From Punica granatum (Eukaryota; Streptophyta; Magnoliopsida; Myrtales; Lythraceae): 64,000 nt of DNA. The translations under genes and the position numbers were made by a program. The DNA lies in the NCBI RefSeq assembly GCF_007655135.1, contig NC_045128.1, positions 41,987,885 to 42,051,884 on the forward strand. The letters run 5' to 3'. Of this stretch, positions 51,901 to 60,410 are shown piece by piece; position 1 is the first letter of the stretch; each line of letters opens with the position of its first letter. Under the pieces are notes generated by a model. That model was not told where the DNA came from and made no database searches. It saw nothing but the letters and a program-made list of their open reading frames with translations.

Positions 51901-52630
51901 CTGTGGCAGCTTTACTAGTGATCAGCAGGAGTGTGTGTAGAGCATGATTGATAAATCGAACATGTGATCAGCGACATAGCCGTTCAACAATCAAAGAAAA
52001 TCAGAAACACTGATAAATAGAACTTGTTATCACTAATGTTAGCCGGTCAATAATCAGACAACGAAAATAAACCAATCAACAGGAATAGTTGGGTCTGTAC
52101 ATTTTTTAAGGAAGTTCACGAATTTATTTTGGCCACTGGCAGTTCACCATTTCTACTGCAAATTTCAGTCACAACATTCTCACGCACTGACCAAACGAAA
52201 CCCCCAATCATGTGCTAGGGACGTGTATTTTGATTGTGCTAGGAAAAATTGGTTCTTGAAATGGCTAATTTTGACAGAGCATTGAGCTCCAAGCAAAGAC
52301 AATATGCACAGTGCCAGAAAAGAAACAAAGGAGCAAAAGCAAAACAAAACCCATAAACTAAATCCGACTCAAAAAAAATAAATATATATATATATATATA
52401 TATCCATCAACGATTGAAGAGAAGGATCTCACGGTGTTCTCTCTCTGGATTTGGATTTTCTTGAAAGGGGCGGAGTCGGCCATTGAGCGGATCGGAGAAC
52501 GGCGGAAGGCTGGGGAGAGTGGCCGTGCGAGGGAAGAGGGTACTAAGCTCCCGCTGAGTGCTCTGCCGATGATTCTCGAAGACAGTGATGCTGCTGCTGC
52601 TGATGACTGTGATACCAGAGCTGCCACCAT
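39982..52630 (-). CDS. Dienelactone hydrolase family protein, split by a 10.4-kb virus-bearing intron
   Basis: Five exons in coding order 52630-52433, 51861-51719, 51623-51494, 41132-40941, 40191-39982 encode 290 residues with all phases closing. The protein is an alpha/beta-hydrolase of the carboxymethylenebutenolidase family. The triad is C164 (GFCMGG), D212 (FGERDNF) and H247 (PGIGHAF); EWWGV in exon 2 is also a family signature. Residues 1-50 are Ser/Arg-rich with few acidic residues before MADSAPF, which suggests an organelle transit peptide; a second start at M50 would give the cytosolic form. The native substrate of plant members is not settled. Intron 3 (41133-51493) contains an inverted pair of endogenous pararetrovirus copies, yet the exons and splice sites on both sides are intact, so the gene may still be expressed. 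The start codon is 156 bases from that of the divergent PPR gene. Confidence 0.93.
40234..40446. mobile_element. hAT-type MITE in DLH intron 4
   Basis: A 213-bp element with terminal inverted repeats CAGGGACGGAC and GTCCATCCCTG (one mismatch, ending at 40446) is flanked by an 8-bp target duplication, TCTACAAG (40226-40233) and TCTACCAG (40447-40454), one mismatch. The 8-bp duplication and CAGGG ends are those of hAT elements. It contains G-rich runs and no ORF. Confidence 0.85.
41422..41757 (-). CDS. Viral small ORF, 111 residues, unknown (left arm)
   Basis: An open frame of 111 residues, last before the outer edge of the arm. It starts [14 protein letters not shown] and is strongly basic at the N terminus. 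The middle is likely helical ([17 protein letters not shown]). Near the C terminus is a CDECKPC cluster that could bind a metal. I do not recognise a family. In a circular caulimovirid map it would lie between the leader and the missing movement-protein region. The same ORF is intact in the right arm. Confidence 0.6.
   Translation of the reverse strand: MNPEGSRKKARMNPVESRKRALEENNLDIRTEAQFQSYQRIIQTIPHMRRIELIEVLFEGTIHLKKHSDNEKLYILRGIEERKKLGVKTAKVCDECKPCIVWNDHLGWFVV
41940..42263 (-). CDS. Viral small ORF, 107 residues, unknown (left arm)
   Basis: First ORF of useful length after the viral leader, 107 residues, starting [15 protein letters not shown]. It has a Lys/Arg-rich centre (IKKKSRKG) and a C-terminal heptad-like segment ([16 protein letters not shown]) that may form a coiled coil. 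No family is recognised. The right-arm copy is also open; one residue differs in the C-terminal segment (NEF here, NEL there). Confidence 0.6.
   Translation of the reverse strand: MDDLYSVVSLRDELGNYSTDILIEDARISEVEKNGVITIKKKSRKGLMSLLPSRKNIISVGSTSSIQEEILEKAPEVIVLPHKEDINEIKKQVNEFSILTKDLSRRI
42438..42443 (-). terminator. Viral poly(A) signal, left arm
   Basis: AATAAA on the minus strand, about 200 bases after the expected transcript start. Caulimovirids place the signal in the leader so that transcripts are terminally redundant. Confidence 0.6.
42666..42899 (-). promoter_or_regulatory. Viral pregenomic-RNA promoter, left arm
   Basis: TATATAA (complement of 42666-42672) followed by GGGAGTTGCCTTCTTCATTG resembles the core of caulimovirus large-transcript promoters. 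At 42880-42899 are two TGACG motifs 12 bases apart, the spacing of the as-1 element. They overlap the stop codon of the transactivator ORF. The promoter points toward DLH exons 4 and 5, in the sense direction. Confidence 0.7.
42897..44381 (-). CDS. Viroplasmin/translation transactivator (ORF VI type), left arm, open
   Basis: An open frame of 494 residues from [11 protein letters not shown]. The N terminus is a charged helix followed by acidic stretches. A viroplasmin (Cauli_VI) domain covers about residues 125-180, with [16 protein letters not shown] and [14 protein letters not shown]; this fold resembles the N-terminal module of RNase H1. The middle should match the transactivator region of caulimovirus P6, which lets ribosomes reinitiate on polycistronic RNA and forms inclusion bodies. 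The C terminus has [10 protein letters not shown] followed by a Glu-rich tail. It lies 30 bases after the RT stop codon, the expected place. The frame is complete, unlike the right-arm copy. Whether it is ever expressed is unknown; its own promoter is not evident. Confidence 0.85.
   Translation of the reverse strand: MATVEAIMKEIESIQLQKEQLKKILGLEDKKESLPAETKEPEYIRLSAERRRIEQSEQPVKKLWADRVDEDSEAEESELSSVRIEESAPGSKLPEASTAVVEAKSSIAVLPAVSLEPQWRSSKKFYVIFNGPMKGIYDEWHNFACHVQGKPGITHQSFKTLDQAKEAFKKSSETFAAKAASPPPQQDGINRLRSLGRFPGAPSSSNAPLTISTIPTRKEFEESKSFTVEQFRQRFTSLVEYKESYKMQGFYPIWRNAYGPKAIILPEATADTVYEFFMSGLVDTIYCDGKSLVSQFKLFPSRLQEAIGTFCIRVLEGNPMFLKCYSTYPGFFPKGEDIEEKAIDARILMVVGKSNLNYPPIDSCPMEALRQDQRDGFYIVNYVGLCKRLQNMQEQTAVRYKSATTLLVSHPPNPKFKMNPAQERVLRAFERPIMDLEVCKPRSQQELCAELSGLKGEWIGNHKCQHCSPKPEEAQQKESSPEVASDPELELIED
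44411..46652 (-). pseudogene. Pararetroviral protease/reverse transcriptase/RNase H, frameshifted (left copy)
   Basis: The polyprotein starts at 46652 (MPRENPN), overlapping the stop of the preceding acidic ORF. An aspartic protease motif YIDTGAS is at about 46585, the RT palm motif YIDDI near 45590, and an RNase H part follows ([10 protein letters not shown]; later ERELLAVIK and LRTDSSYVT). The frame is broken around the A9 run at 45380-45388 (plus strand): the upstream frame runs on to a stop at 45333 while the downstream frame is open to 44411. The stretch between RT and RNase H (44800-44960) looks unlike a normal connection. The part 45887-46652 has no counterpart in the right arm. Confidence 0.85.
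45887..46791 (-). other. Unique spacer (loop) between the viral arms
   Basis: A 905-bp viral sequence present once. It encodes, leftward, the end of an acidic coat-protein-like ORF, the whole protease and the start of RT, and is continuous with the left arm. It would form the loop if the intron RNA folded through the two arms. Confidence 0.9.
46645..46790 (-). pseudogene. C-terminal end of a coat-protein-like ORF
   Basis: A short frame rich in Asp, Glu, Ser and Tyr ([20 protein letters not shown] at 46758 leftward) ends at TAG 46645, overlapping the protease ATG. Acidic Ser-rich tails end caulimovirus coat proteins, and the coat gene lies just before the RT gene. The rest is missing because the right arm begins at 46792. 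Confidence 0.55.
46792..48265 (+). pseudogene. Pararetroviral RT/RNase H, truncated and frameshifted (right copy)
   Basis: It begins in the RT domain without protease. RT motif YIDDI is near 47080. Two homopolymers differ by one base each from the left copy (T-run near 47255 and T8 at 47290-47297), so the frame stays open here over a stretch of altered residues. A one-base loss near 47765 then breaks the frame, which resumes for RNase H (about 47912-48265). Confidence 0.85.
48295..49779 (+). pseudogene. Viroplasmin/transactivator, premature stop (right copy)
   Basis: It corresponds to the open left-arm frame. A single C-to-A change relative to the left arm creates TAA at 48658-48660, right at the start of the viroplasmin domain. 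Downstream the frame is open again from 48661 to 49779. Further small substitutions distinguish the arms in the acidic N-terminal part. Confidence 0.9.
49777..50010 (+). promoter_or_regulatory. Viral pregenomic-RNA promoter, right arm
   Basis: TGACG motifs at 49777 and 49789 (12-base spacing, as-1-like) lie about 210 bases upstream of TATATAA at 50004-50010. Transcription would run rightward, antisense to DLH exons 3 to 1 and toward the PPR gene. In cauliflower mosaic virus as-1 is much closer to the TATA box, so activity cannot be assumed. Confidence 0.7.
50233..50238 (+). terminator. Viral poly(A) signal, right arm
   Basis: AATAAA about 225 bases after the TATA box, mirroring the left-arm signal. 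Confidence 0.6.
50413..50736 (+). CDS. Viral small ORF, 107 residues, unknown (right arm)
   Basis: The same ORF as 41940-42263: N terminus [15 protein letters not shown], basic centre, heptad-like C terminus. It is open, with one residue different from its twin. Function is not recognised. Confidence 0.6.
   Translation: MDDLYSVVSLRDELGNYSTDILIEDARISEVEKNGVITIKKKSRKGLMSLLPSRKNIISVGSTSSIQEEILEKAPEVIVLPHKEDINEIKKQVNELSILTKDLSRRI
50919..51254 (+). CDS. Viral small ORF, 111 residues, unknown (right arm)
   Basis: The same ORF as 41422-41757, with the CDECKPC cluster near its end. It is open and its translation is identical to that of the twin. Function is not recognised. Confidence 0.6.
   Translation: MNPEGSRKKARMNPVESRKRALEENNLDIRTEAQFQSYQRIIQTIPHMRRIELIEVLFEGTIHLKKHSDNEKLYILRGIEERKKLGVKTAKVCDECKPCIVWNDHLGWFVV
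52382..52403. repeat. (AT)11 microsatellite in DLH intron 1
   Basis: Eleven AT units, 30 bases from the exon 1 donor site. Confidence 0.95.
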
Positions 52631-52786
52631 CGCGATGTTCCTTCCCGACCGGTCTTACTTTATTCTCCTGACAGCATAAAGCCTCTCGACGGGCTCGATA
52701 ATAATTTTTGCAGCTACGACGTCGTCTTGCTTTACTGTTTTATCTTGTAGATGGGCTGAGGCTGGGCCAGGCCAGAGTGAGAGCAC
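52631..52786. promoter_or_regulatory. Shared divergent promoter region of DLH and PPR genes
   Basis: Only 156 bases separate the two start codons. The stretch includes GACGTCGTC and ATGGGCTGAGGCTGGGCC, a GGGCC-type motif like the site II elements common upstream of housekeeping and organelle-protein genes. No clear TATA box serves either side. Confidence 0.6.
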
Positions 52787-54190
52787 ATGCAAACCTCCGC
52801 CGAGGGCCACCTCCGACTCCTCCAGCGCTTCGTTGACCAACCGGCCCAAGTCAAACAGATACACTCCCGCCTCGTCATCACCGGCCACCTCCTCCTCAAT
52901 TCCGCCGCCGCCCCCCCACCGTCGCCGGCGACCTCGACATGGCTCCCCACTCTCTTATACAACGCCCTCGTGAGGTCCTACTCCCGCTCCGGCCAACCCC
53001 ACGAGGCCCTCGTCCTCTTCACCCACATGCTCGCCCACCGGGCACCGCCCAACTCCCTCACATTCCCTCCCCTCGTAAAATCCTCTGTCCTTCTCCCCAG
53101 TTGGGGCCGACCCCTCCATGCCCAGGCTATCCGGCGCGGTGTTTCGTGGGACCCGTTCATCAAGACCTCGTTCATCAACTTCTACGCCCGTATAGGTCGA
53201 CTAGCTGATGCCCTCCAAGTGTTCGATGAAATTCCTAACCCGTGCCTCGTTGCATGGAACGCGAAACTCGATGCGCTGTGCAGGAATGAGGCGATGGGAT
53301 CTGCTCTCTCGGTGTTCAATTCCATGCCGGAGCTTGACGTGGTGTCGTGGACGAGTCTGATTAGTGGGCTTAGTAGCAACGGGAACTTCCATGAGGCCAT
53401 TGACATCTTCAGGAAGATGAATTTGAGACCGAACGAGGCCACTTATGTGAGTGTGCTCTCTTCTTGTGCCCATTTGCAGGGAGGAGGTGGACTGCGTAAA
53501 GGAAAGCAAATTCATGGGCATTTAATCCGGTGCGAATCCGAATTATCCGTCTTCGTCGGGACAGCCATTGTAGACCTCTACGGTAAAACAGGTTGCTTGA
53601 GAAATGCGGAGAAAGTTTTCGACCGAATGGGTGTGAGAAAGGTCTTTACGTGGAATGCGATGATATCTTCACTTGCTTGTAACGGTGAAGAGAGGCAGGG
53701 CCTCGGCATGTTTGGCGAGATGTTATCAAATGGTCTGAAGCCGAATGCTCTCACTTTCATTTCAGTTCTTACGGCCTGTGCTCGTGGGCAGTTCGTGGAG
53801 TCAGGTCTCGAACTGTATCGGTCTATGACAAAAGACTTTGGATTGGAGCCGTTAATGGAGCATTACGGGTGTATAGTTGATCTGTTGGGCAGGGCAGGGC
53901 TACTGAGCGAGGCATCAGAGTTCATAGAGAGCATGCCGTTTGAGCCTGATGCATCGGTTCTTGGGGCTCTACTGGGTGCTTGTAAGATTCATGGCGCGAT
54001 TGATCTTGGGAACAGAGTGGGAAGGAAGTTGCTTGAGATTCAGCACGGTCAACGTTGTGGACGAACCATAGCGTTATGGAACATTCTTGCTGAGTCAAAC
54101 GAGTGGAACAGTGCTGCTAATTTGAGGAAGGCAATTGTGGAGTCGGGCATCGAGAAAATCCCAGGATTCAGTTTTCTCGACTCTCTCTAG
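52787..54190 (+). CDS. Pentatricopeptide repeat protein (PLS/E-type), intronless
   Basis: Encodes 467 residues. PPR proteins bind organelle RNA, each 35-residue repeat contacting one base, and are usually imported into mitochondria or plastids. Repeats are recognisable from about residue 60 (YNALVRSYSRSGQPHEALVL) and include AWNAKLDALCRNEAMGSALS, VVSWTSLISGLSSNGNFHEA, FTWNAMISSLACNGEERQG and YGCIVDLLGRAGLLSEASEF. An E-type end follows (MPFEPDASVLGALLGACKIH to IEKIPGFSFLDSL). There is no DYW domain, so the protein cannot deaminate by itself. QVKQIHSRLVITG near the N terminus is typical of plant PLS-class members. Lack of introns is normal for the family. It is head-to-head with DLH. The target RNA is unknown. 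Confidence 0.94.
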   Translation: MQTSAEGHLRLLQRFVDQPAQVKQIHSRLVITGHLLLNSAAAPPPSPATSTWLPTLLYNALVRSYSRSGQPHEALVLFTHMLAHRAPPNSLTFPPLVKSSVLLPSWGRPLHAQAIRRGVSWDPFIKTSFINFYARIGRLADALQVFDEIPNPCLVAWNAKLDALCRNEAMGSALSVFNSMPELDVVSWTSLISGLSSNGNFHEAIDIFRKMNLRPNEATYVSVLSSCAHLQGGGGLRKGKQIHGHLIRCESELSVFVGTAIVDLYGKTGCLRNAEKVFDRMGVRKVFTWNAMISSLACNGEERQGLGMFGEMLSNGLKPNALTFISVLTACARGQFVESGLELYRSMTKDFGLEPLMEHYGCIVDLLGRAGLLSEASEFIESMPFEPDASVLGALLGACKIHGAIDLGNRVGRKLLEIQHGQRCGRTIALWNILAESNEWNSAANLRKAIVESGIEKIPGFSFLDSL

Positions 54191-54720
54191 AGATTTGGGC
54201 TAGCCGAATCGCTTCATTGCTAAGTGTCAATTAGGGATCAACAACTTATGATTAGGTCAGGAGTATGTCCTGATCTCGATAGGACATGTCCTCTGCTGCC
54301 TCTTTTAAGGTTCCCATAGATATTATATATTTATTATTCAATAATTCGATGCGGAGTGTAAAACCATAATTGCTGGAATTGTCTCAATTGATATTGGCCC
54401 TAAACACAGCCACCTTATTTCACAATTTTGAGATATCCTATATCAATATTTCACGATCTATTTCTGCTGTAATATGTTGGAAGTGTCTAGCATAATCAGT
54501 GAATGAGTTGATCTGCAATTAGGAGAGAAATCTTGAATGAATGATTGATCCTACTCCAAGTTCGCACAGTTGACAAAGTGATGCGATGTGACCCGTACCT
54601 CCAATGCTTATTTACTTATTTATGTAGTCACGTTGGTACTATTTGATGCGTATGTGCAGTTTGGTGAAATGCGTGTGCTTTTGTTGTCAATTTAGTTGGT
54701 GGAAGGAGACTACCGCTTTG
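54191..54720. other. 3' flank of the PPR gene
   Basis: AT-rich sequence with AATAATTC-like signals near 54340. No gene seen. Confidence 0.55.
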
Positions 54721-54939
54721 GTCCAAATAGGAAATGGCGGGCGGAGTAAGGAACCGAGAATATTCCGCTGTTCGATTCGATTTAACTCCGTCCAGAAATT
54801 TGGAGGAAGCATCGGAGAACCTCTCTTGCTATGCTAATAGTCAGCTAGCCGCTCAAGAAACCTCTTCTTCCGATCAGACTACAGGGGTCAAAATTATTTA
54901 TTTCATTCACGTCTTATTCTTATTTATATCTATATTTTG

Positions 54940-55088
54940 AAATTTAGCCATCTTCCATAAAGGAGCCGAATGAAACCAAAGTTTCATGTTCGGTTTTGAA
55001 TTAGAGACGTTAAAAATGATGAATCAATATCGACTATAACCCTTAGCCTTCCAAGCAAACGATGCGGGTTCAATTCCTACTACCCACT
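54940..55088 (+). pseudogene. trnG-UCC: Plastid trnG-UCC remnant: intron end and 3' exon
   Basis: A group II intron domain V-like hairpin (GAGCCGAATGAAACC pairing across to GTTTCATGTTCGGTTT) is followed by the 3' tRNA half with anticodon arm CCTTCCAAG and T arm GATGCGGGTTCAATTCC, ending near 55088. CTTCCAA gives anticodon UCC. The T stem and acceptor carry changes (TTCAATTCCTACTACCCACT), and the 5' exon is absent, so no tRNA can be made. Confidence 0.75.
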
Positions 55089-55786
55089 ATATTAGAATCT
55101 ATTTAATAGAAATATTCTATTATATATTATTAATCATTGAATTGAATAAGCAATTCCCCTTTTGACACAATAATGCGGTTTTAATCAGTATTGAAATGAA
55201 GTATTGAAGAATTTCTTTATTCTTTTCTTGTTGCTTGTTGATGTAGAATCATGCATGTACCATTCAATATTAATTTATCAAATTTCTCTAGTATAAGATT
55301 TCTTTCTCTCCGTTATTGGCATCGGACTAGAAAACTTAAGATATGATAAAATGTGAATTGAATCCAACGAGTTGCTTTCTAATAATTCATAAAGGAGATT
55401 TTTACATTTCGATAATTTAATTAGATGCGAAATTAAAAAATTTACTTTTTTTTTGCGTAGAAGTTTTTGTTGCGTTGGATCCACAGTTCATCCTATGGAT
55501 CTTTAGCATTTGTCTATTCTTTTCTATTCTTTAGTTTTGGATCATGGGCACGTATCCCAACTTCTTTCTACCCATAATGTATATTGTCCTTTTCGTTCCT
55601 TTGTTGGAATAGTAATTTATTCCATTAGTAATCGACGAGATTTTACGAAAAAATTATTCATACCGTAAGAGAGAATAGGTCACGGGGTCCAACTGTTAAG
55701 TAGGAATCATAGTTACTATTTTTTTGTGATCTATTTCATATATTCCGTGCTCCGAATACTAGAATGAATATCCGACGAGGAAAAAC

Positions 55787-56140
55787 CATCTCTAGCAGAA
55801 GAAGAATTAGTAGCGGGTTATCTAACCGAATATTCAAGTATCAAATTCGGCTTATTTTAACGTTGCTTCCTATCTAAATCTATTAGTTTCTTCATTATTT
55901 GTAACAGTTCTTTACTTGGACGGTTGGAATATCTCTATTCCGTACATATTCGTCCTGAGCTACTTGAAATAAATAAAGTAGGTAGAGTTTTTGGAAGGAC
56001 AATTGGTAATTTTATTACATTAGCTAAAACTATTTGTTTTTGTTCATTTCTATCACAACAAGATGGACTTTACCTAGGCTAAGAATGGACCAATGACTAA
56101 TCTTGCATGGAAATTCCTTTTACCCGTTTCCCTACTCCCA
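55787..56140 (+). pseudogene. ndhA: Plastid ndhA fragment
   Basis: Pieces of the C-terminal part of NAD(P)H dehydrogenase subunit 1 can be read in changing frames: [39 protein letters not shown] and WKFLLPVSL. Stops and frame changes occur after FGLF and near the end. It is a non-functional copy of the second exon. Confidence 0.85.
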
Positions 56141-57429
56141 TCAAGAAATAGAATTGACTAATCCGAAGACAAAGGGTCGAGAAACTCAACACCACTATTC
56201 CCCTATTCTTGAACAAATTGGAGATGAGCCTTTGTTTCACACTATTATGAATAGGAAAATAATGGAAAAAATTAGATTCAATTGTCAACTGCTCCTAGCG
56301 AAAATAGAATAATTCGAGCCATAGCATATGGTTTCATAAAACTGTATGATTTTCTCAATCTAAATCAAGTAGATTTTACATGAAGAAGATTTGGCTCAGC
56401 ATGTTCTATTTGATACAAGTAGGAAAAGAACCTATATCGGTATTCTTAAAAAAATAAAGAAATCAGAACCAAGTCATGATGATACAGATCAACGTCGCGC
56501 CAAAGATCTTACCATTTTCAAAGGAACTGGGGTTACATTTCTTTTCCATTTCCATTCAAGAGTTCTTATGTGTTTCCAAGCCTTTGAGACCTCGAAAAAT
56601 GAATAAATTCCTTTTAAGGGTCAACCAAGTCGATATTATTTATCTTGATATGGTTGTAGTATAAATATATATAATATAATAAAGTCAAAACCTATTGGAA
56701 GATCCCGAATTAAACCAATGGAAATTTGTTTGCTATATGTTATAGCATTTTTGAATTGATCACGTCCTTTAATAATTTTTATTTTTCTTTCTTGTGAGTA
56801 ATAACTTAATCCTTCATAAAATACTCCTTCTAGAAATATCAATAGATAGTTCAAACCATCCTTTTTTATTACGAAAAAAAAATACATTATATCGTTTCAT
56901 GAATCATGACACGCTATCTCTATGAATGTGTGAAACAATAAAAAGATCTTATTTTTCGTTCCTTTTTCTCCTTAAAAGGGGATTAAAAAAGGATTATTTC
57001 ATTCCTAATAGTCATCTTTTTTAATATGTGGATAAGAGCATGCTCTGGATTGGAATCGTGAGGAGTACTGCTTGATCATTTCTACCAACCTAAAGCCCCA
57101 GTTAGTATTCTTTTATGCTATGAGAAATACCCTTTTTTATAATTTACATAAAAAATCTCCACTACTAATCTTTTATGTATTTTGGTGTTCCAAAACTCAA
57201 TAGAATTTGATTAATCCTTTTTTCTGTCGTCAAAGTGAAAAACTGAACCAAGAATTCTCGTTCTTTATCATCAATAGAATAACTATTTGCGACCCAGGAT
57301 TCTGTTTTATCATCAATCCAATTCCCATTCACATTTTTTTTAATTTTCTTTAATTAATTCCATTTTGATTTGGAGGACTTATATTGAATTTTAATATGTC
57401 TCACAATCCGAAAGAATTTGTGGGAGGGG

Positions 57430-57649
57430 TCATTTCATTTTTTAATTTGATACGAATAGGTTTAAGAAATGAGAGAATTAAGGATCCCAACAGAAAGACT
57501 AATCCAATCCATAATAATATACCAGAAAATACAACATTTTTGTTACTTGACCAACGGTTTGGCGAAGCAAATACAGTAGGTGCACTAATTAGTAAGATTG
57601 ATGAAGTAGCAATTAATGCAAAAACCGCCAATTGGAAAGCAATAGTCAT
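57430..57649 (-). pseudogene. psbZ: Plastid psbZ (ycf9) copy
   Basis: [20 protein letters not shown] at 57649 leftward is the start of the photosystem II protein PsbZ, normally 62 residues. The copy continues as [18 protein letters not shown] and then WIGLVFLLG, after which the frame changes and runs on to 57401. The second transmembrane span is partly altered. Confidence 0.88.
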
Positions 57650-57805
57650 CTTTCTAATCCTCCAAGTTACCAACAAAACAAAAGAATTATACCATTCGAT
57701 CCCCAAATTAGCCAAAAAATTCTAATAAACATGCATTATATCATAGACGGATTTTACCATGAATCCATGGATTTGGCCACGGAAACGTTCCGATGTAATG
57801 ATTTT

Positions 57806-58797
57806 TCATAAGGATATTGAATAGTTACAGGTAAACGGTTTGCATGGGATGGGGTAATCATGAACCCATGACCAAAGATAAGAATATTGACTCTCTTTTT
57901 TCTTAATAATCATTCCTATCAAAGATATGAAATTCATTATGTAAGGTATGATTATAAAAGGAGGATGAAGTCGAGCTACAAGAAAAATTCCCGCGGCTAC
58001 CATAGTAGCAGCATGGATAAGAGCCGAAATAGGAGTAGGGCCTTCCATGGCATCAGGTAACCATACATGAAGGAGGGATTGTGTAGATCTGGCAACTGCA
58101 CTTGTAAATAAAAGAAAGTAACACAAAGTAACAAATAGAAAATTAACTTCATTATTATAAATCATGTTATTGAATATTTCAAACAAATCCGGAAATTCAA
58201 GACTACTCATTATCCAATAAAGTCCTAAAATTCCTAATAATAAACCAAAATTTCCTACACGACAGTTACAAATGCTTTTTGACAAGCAGTTGCCGCAACA
58301 GGTCGGGTGAACCAAAAACCTATTAAAGTAAGAACACATTCCGACTAATTCCCAAAATATAATTTGTATCAAATTAGAACTAGTAACTAATCCCAAAATT
58401 AAAGTATGAAAAAACTCAGATAAGCAAAAAAATTCAAATATCCTTGATCATGAGACATATAATTATCACTATAAAAAAGAACCAAATTCCAACTGCAGTA
58501 ATTAATATTAACATAATAGAAGTAAGTGGATCGATTAAGTAAACGAATTCTAAAGAAAAATCATTATTAATGGTCCAAGACCGTACATATAAATAAATAG
58601 AACTTCTACTTATTTGTTGAACATATAGACTGAAAGAATCATAACTATACTTAACAATAAAATACTAGGAAAAGCCCACACACGAAGAAGATTTTTTGTT
58701 GTCGTTTAAAAAAAGTAAAAGTCCCACTCCTATTAACATAGTAACTGGTAGTGGAATGCAAGGTATAATCCATGAATATCGATATGGATATTCATAT
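57806..58797 (-). pseudogene. ndhF: Plastid ndhF 5' part
   Basis: The N-terminal part of NAD(P)H dehydrogenase subunit 5, from the equivalent of the start near 58797 ([15 protein letters not shown] is readable) through [31 protein letters not shown] and [17 protein letters not shown] sequence (here [20 protein letters not shown]). Several frameshifts occur near 58260-58330 and 58600-58700. The C-terminal half of the gene is absent. Confidence 0.9.
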
Positions 58798-58881
58798 TAA
58801 AAACCTTTTTATTCTTGTTTCATTCTTAATTAGTTGTTTATGATTCACCGGCTTTAATCCAAATTACCAAGGAGCTGGTCA

Positions 58882-59187
58882 ATGATACTCGAACATGTAC
58901 TTGTTTTGAGTGCCTATTTGTTTTCTATCGATATCTATGGATTGATCACAAGTCGAAATATGGTTAGGGCCCTCATGTGTCTTGAACTTATACTGAATGC
59001 AGTTAATATAAATTTCGTAAAATTTTTGGAATTTTTTTATAGTAGACAATTAAAAGAAGATATTTTTTCAATTTTTGTTATAGCTCTTGTAGACACCAAA
59101 GCCGCTATTGGGTTAGCTATTATTTTGTCAATTTATTGTAACAGAAAATCAACCCGTATCAATCAATCGAATTTATTGAATAAATAA
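58882..59187 (+). pseudogene. ndhE: Plastid ndhE copy, frame still open
   Basis: A full-length open frame of 101 residues matches NAD(P)H dehydrogenase subunit 4[21 protein letters not shown] through [15 protein letters not shown] to [15 protein letters not shown]. Conserved-looking positions have changed (for example [11 protein letters not shown] where the plastid protein has an Ala-rich segment). It is placed in nuclear DNA among broken plastid genes and lacks a transit peptide, so it is treated as a non-functional transfer despite the open frame. Confidence 0.85.
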
Positions 59188-59477
59188 AATGAATAAATTA
59201 AGTAATATCCATTATAGAAATTAGACTATTCATCAATTTAAATTATCATCAACTTCAATTAGTATGAATTGAAATCAGCATAGCATGTATGGTACGTAGA
59301 ATTGAGAAAAAAAAGTACAAAATCAAAGTATCTTGGCCCAATCTCATGAGTCGACCCAGAATTAGATTGATTGGAAAAATTATAGTAAAATCATTGATTC
59401 ATCTGGTGTCTAAATATACTATTCATTTATAAGTTTTCTAGATCTAAATATATGGCATTCAAAAAGTTATAGATCCA

Positions 59478-59590
59478 ATGTCACATTCAGTGAAGATTTA
59501 TGATACATGTATAGAATGTACTCAATGTGTCCGAACCTGCCCAACATATGTGTTAAAAATGATACCTTGGGATGGATGTAATTTGCTTAA
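59478..59590 (+). pseudogene. psaC: Plastid psaC 5' fragment
   Basis: [20 protein letters not shown] followed by [14 protein letters not shown] is the first iron-sulfur half of photosystem I subunit PsaC. The first cluster motif C-x2-C-x2-C-x3-C is retained. Homology stops near 59590, so the second cluster is lost. The distance from ndhE is as in plastid genomes. Confidence 0.85.
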
Positions 59591-59978
59591 GTATCATTTA
59601 ACCGCCGTACATTTCCATTGGTTACAAATAAAATAAAAAAAAAAGAATAGAAGCCAAATAGAGAAGGAGTTAAGTACTTTTTTTGATGATCTAATTTTTG
59701 TGGGGGGAAAAAAACAAATAAGTATGATAAACATAAGTACAAGGGATAAAAACAGATCAAATACTCTATTAAAATCACTATTTTAGAATTTTTCTTTTTG
59801 CGGAAGTACCCTTTTTTTATTAAAAAAAAGATTATTCATCCCCCTCTCTAAGAGAGGTTGTGATCTTTATTTCATTAATATACTCTTTATTTGGATTCAT
59901 AATGGGACGCTTATATCAAAAGATGAGTGTTCAATTTGAAGGAGATAAACTGTTTCCAATTGAAACTAGTAATTGAAG

Positions 59979-60410
59979 TTACACAAACTCGGAACCAGAA
60001 AAGGAAAAAATTTGAATTGTACTTCCTTTTAGTCGAGCCTCTTGGTCTGTCATTATACCTCGAGAAGTAGAAAGAACTACAATTCCCATCCCGCCTAGAA
60101 TTCTAGGAATTCGTTGATAGTTAGAATAAATTCGTAGACCAGGTCTATTACTCCGTTTTAAATTTAAAATAATTCTAGACTGTCCTTTCCTATTCCTTCT
60201 ATGTCGTAGGGTTAAAACCAAAAGGTCTCTATTGTTTTCCCGATGTTTTCTCACGTTTTCGATAAAACCTTCTCGTAAAAGTATTTTAACAATGTTTTTA
60301 GTGATGTTAGTAGATGCTAGTCGAACCATCTGTTTTCTATTCATGTCGGAATTTCATATAGAAGTTATTGTGTTAGCAATAGTGTTTGATAGTCTCTTAC
60401 ACTCAGGCGG
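59979..60410 (-). pseudogene. rps8: Plastid rps8 copy
   Basis: Ribosomal protein S8: readable from about 60410 (DTIAN-ITSI, with an in-frame stop) and then open from 60344 as [57 protein letters not shown] and [16 protein letters not shown]. The last residues are frameshifted ([14 protein letters not shown]). The early stop and altered end make it a pseudogene. Confidence 0.88.

Noticed and set aside
55038..55088. Functional tRNA-Gly gene
   Set aside because: Only the 3' half exists and its acceptor and T stems are mutated.
57384..57725. 113-codon plus-strand ORF
   Set aside because: Antisense to the psbZ copy; the minus-strand reading has clear plastid homology.
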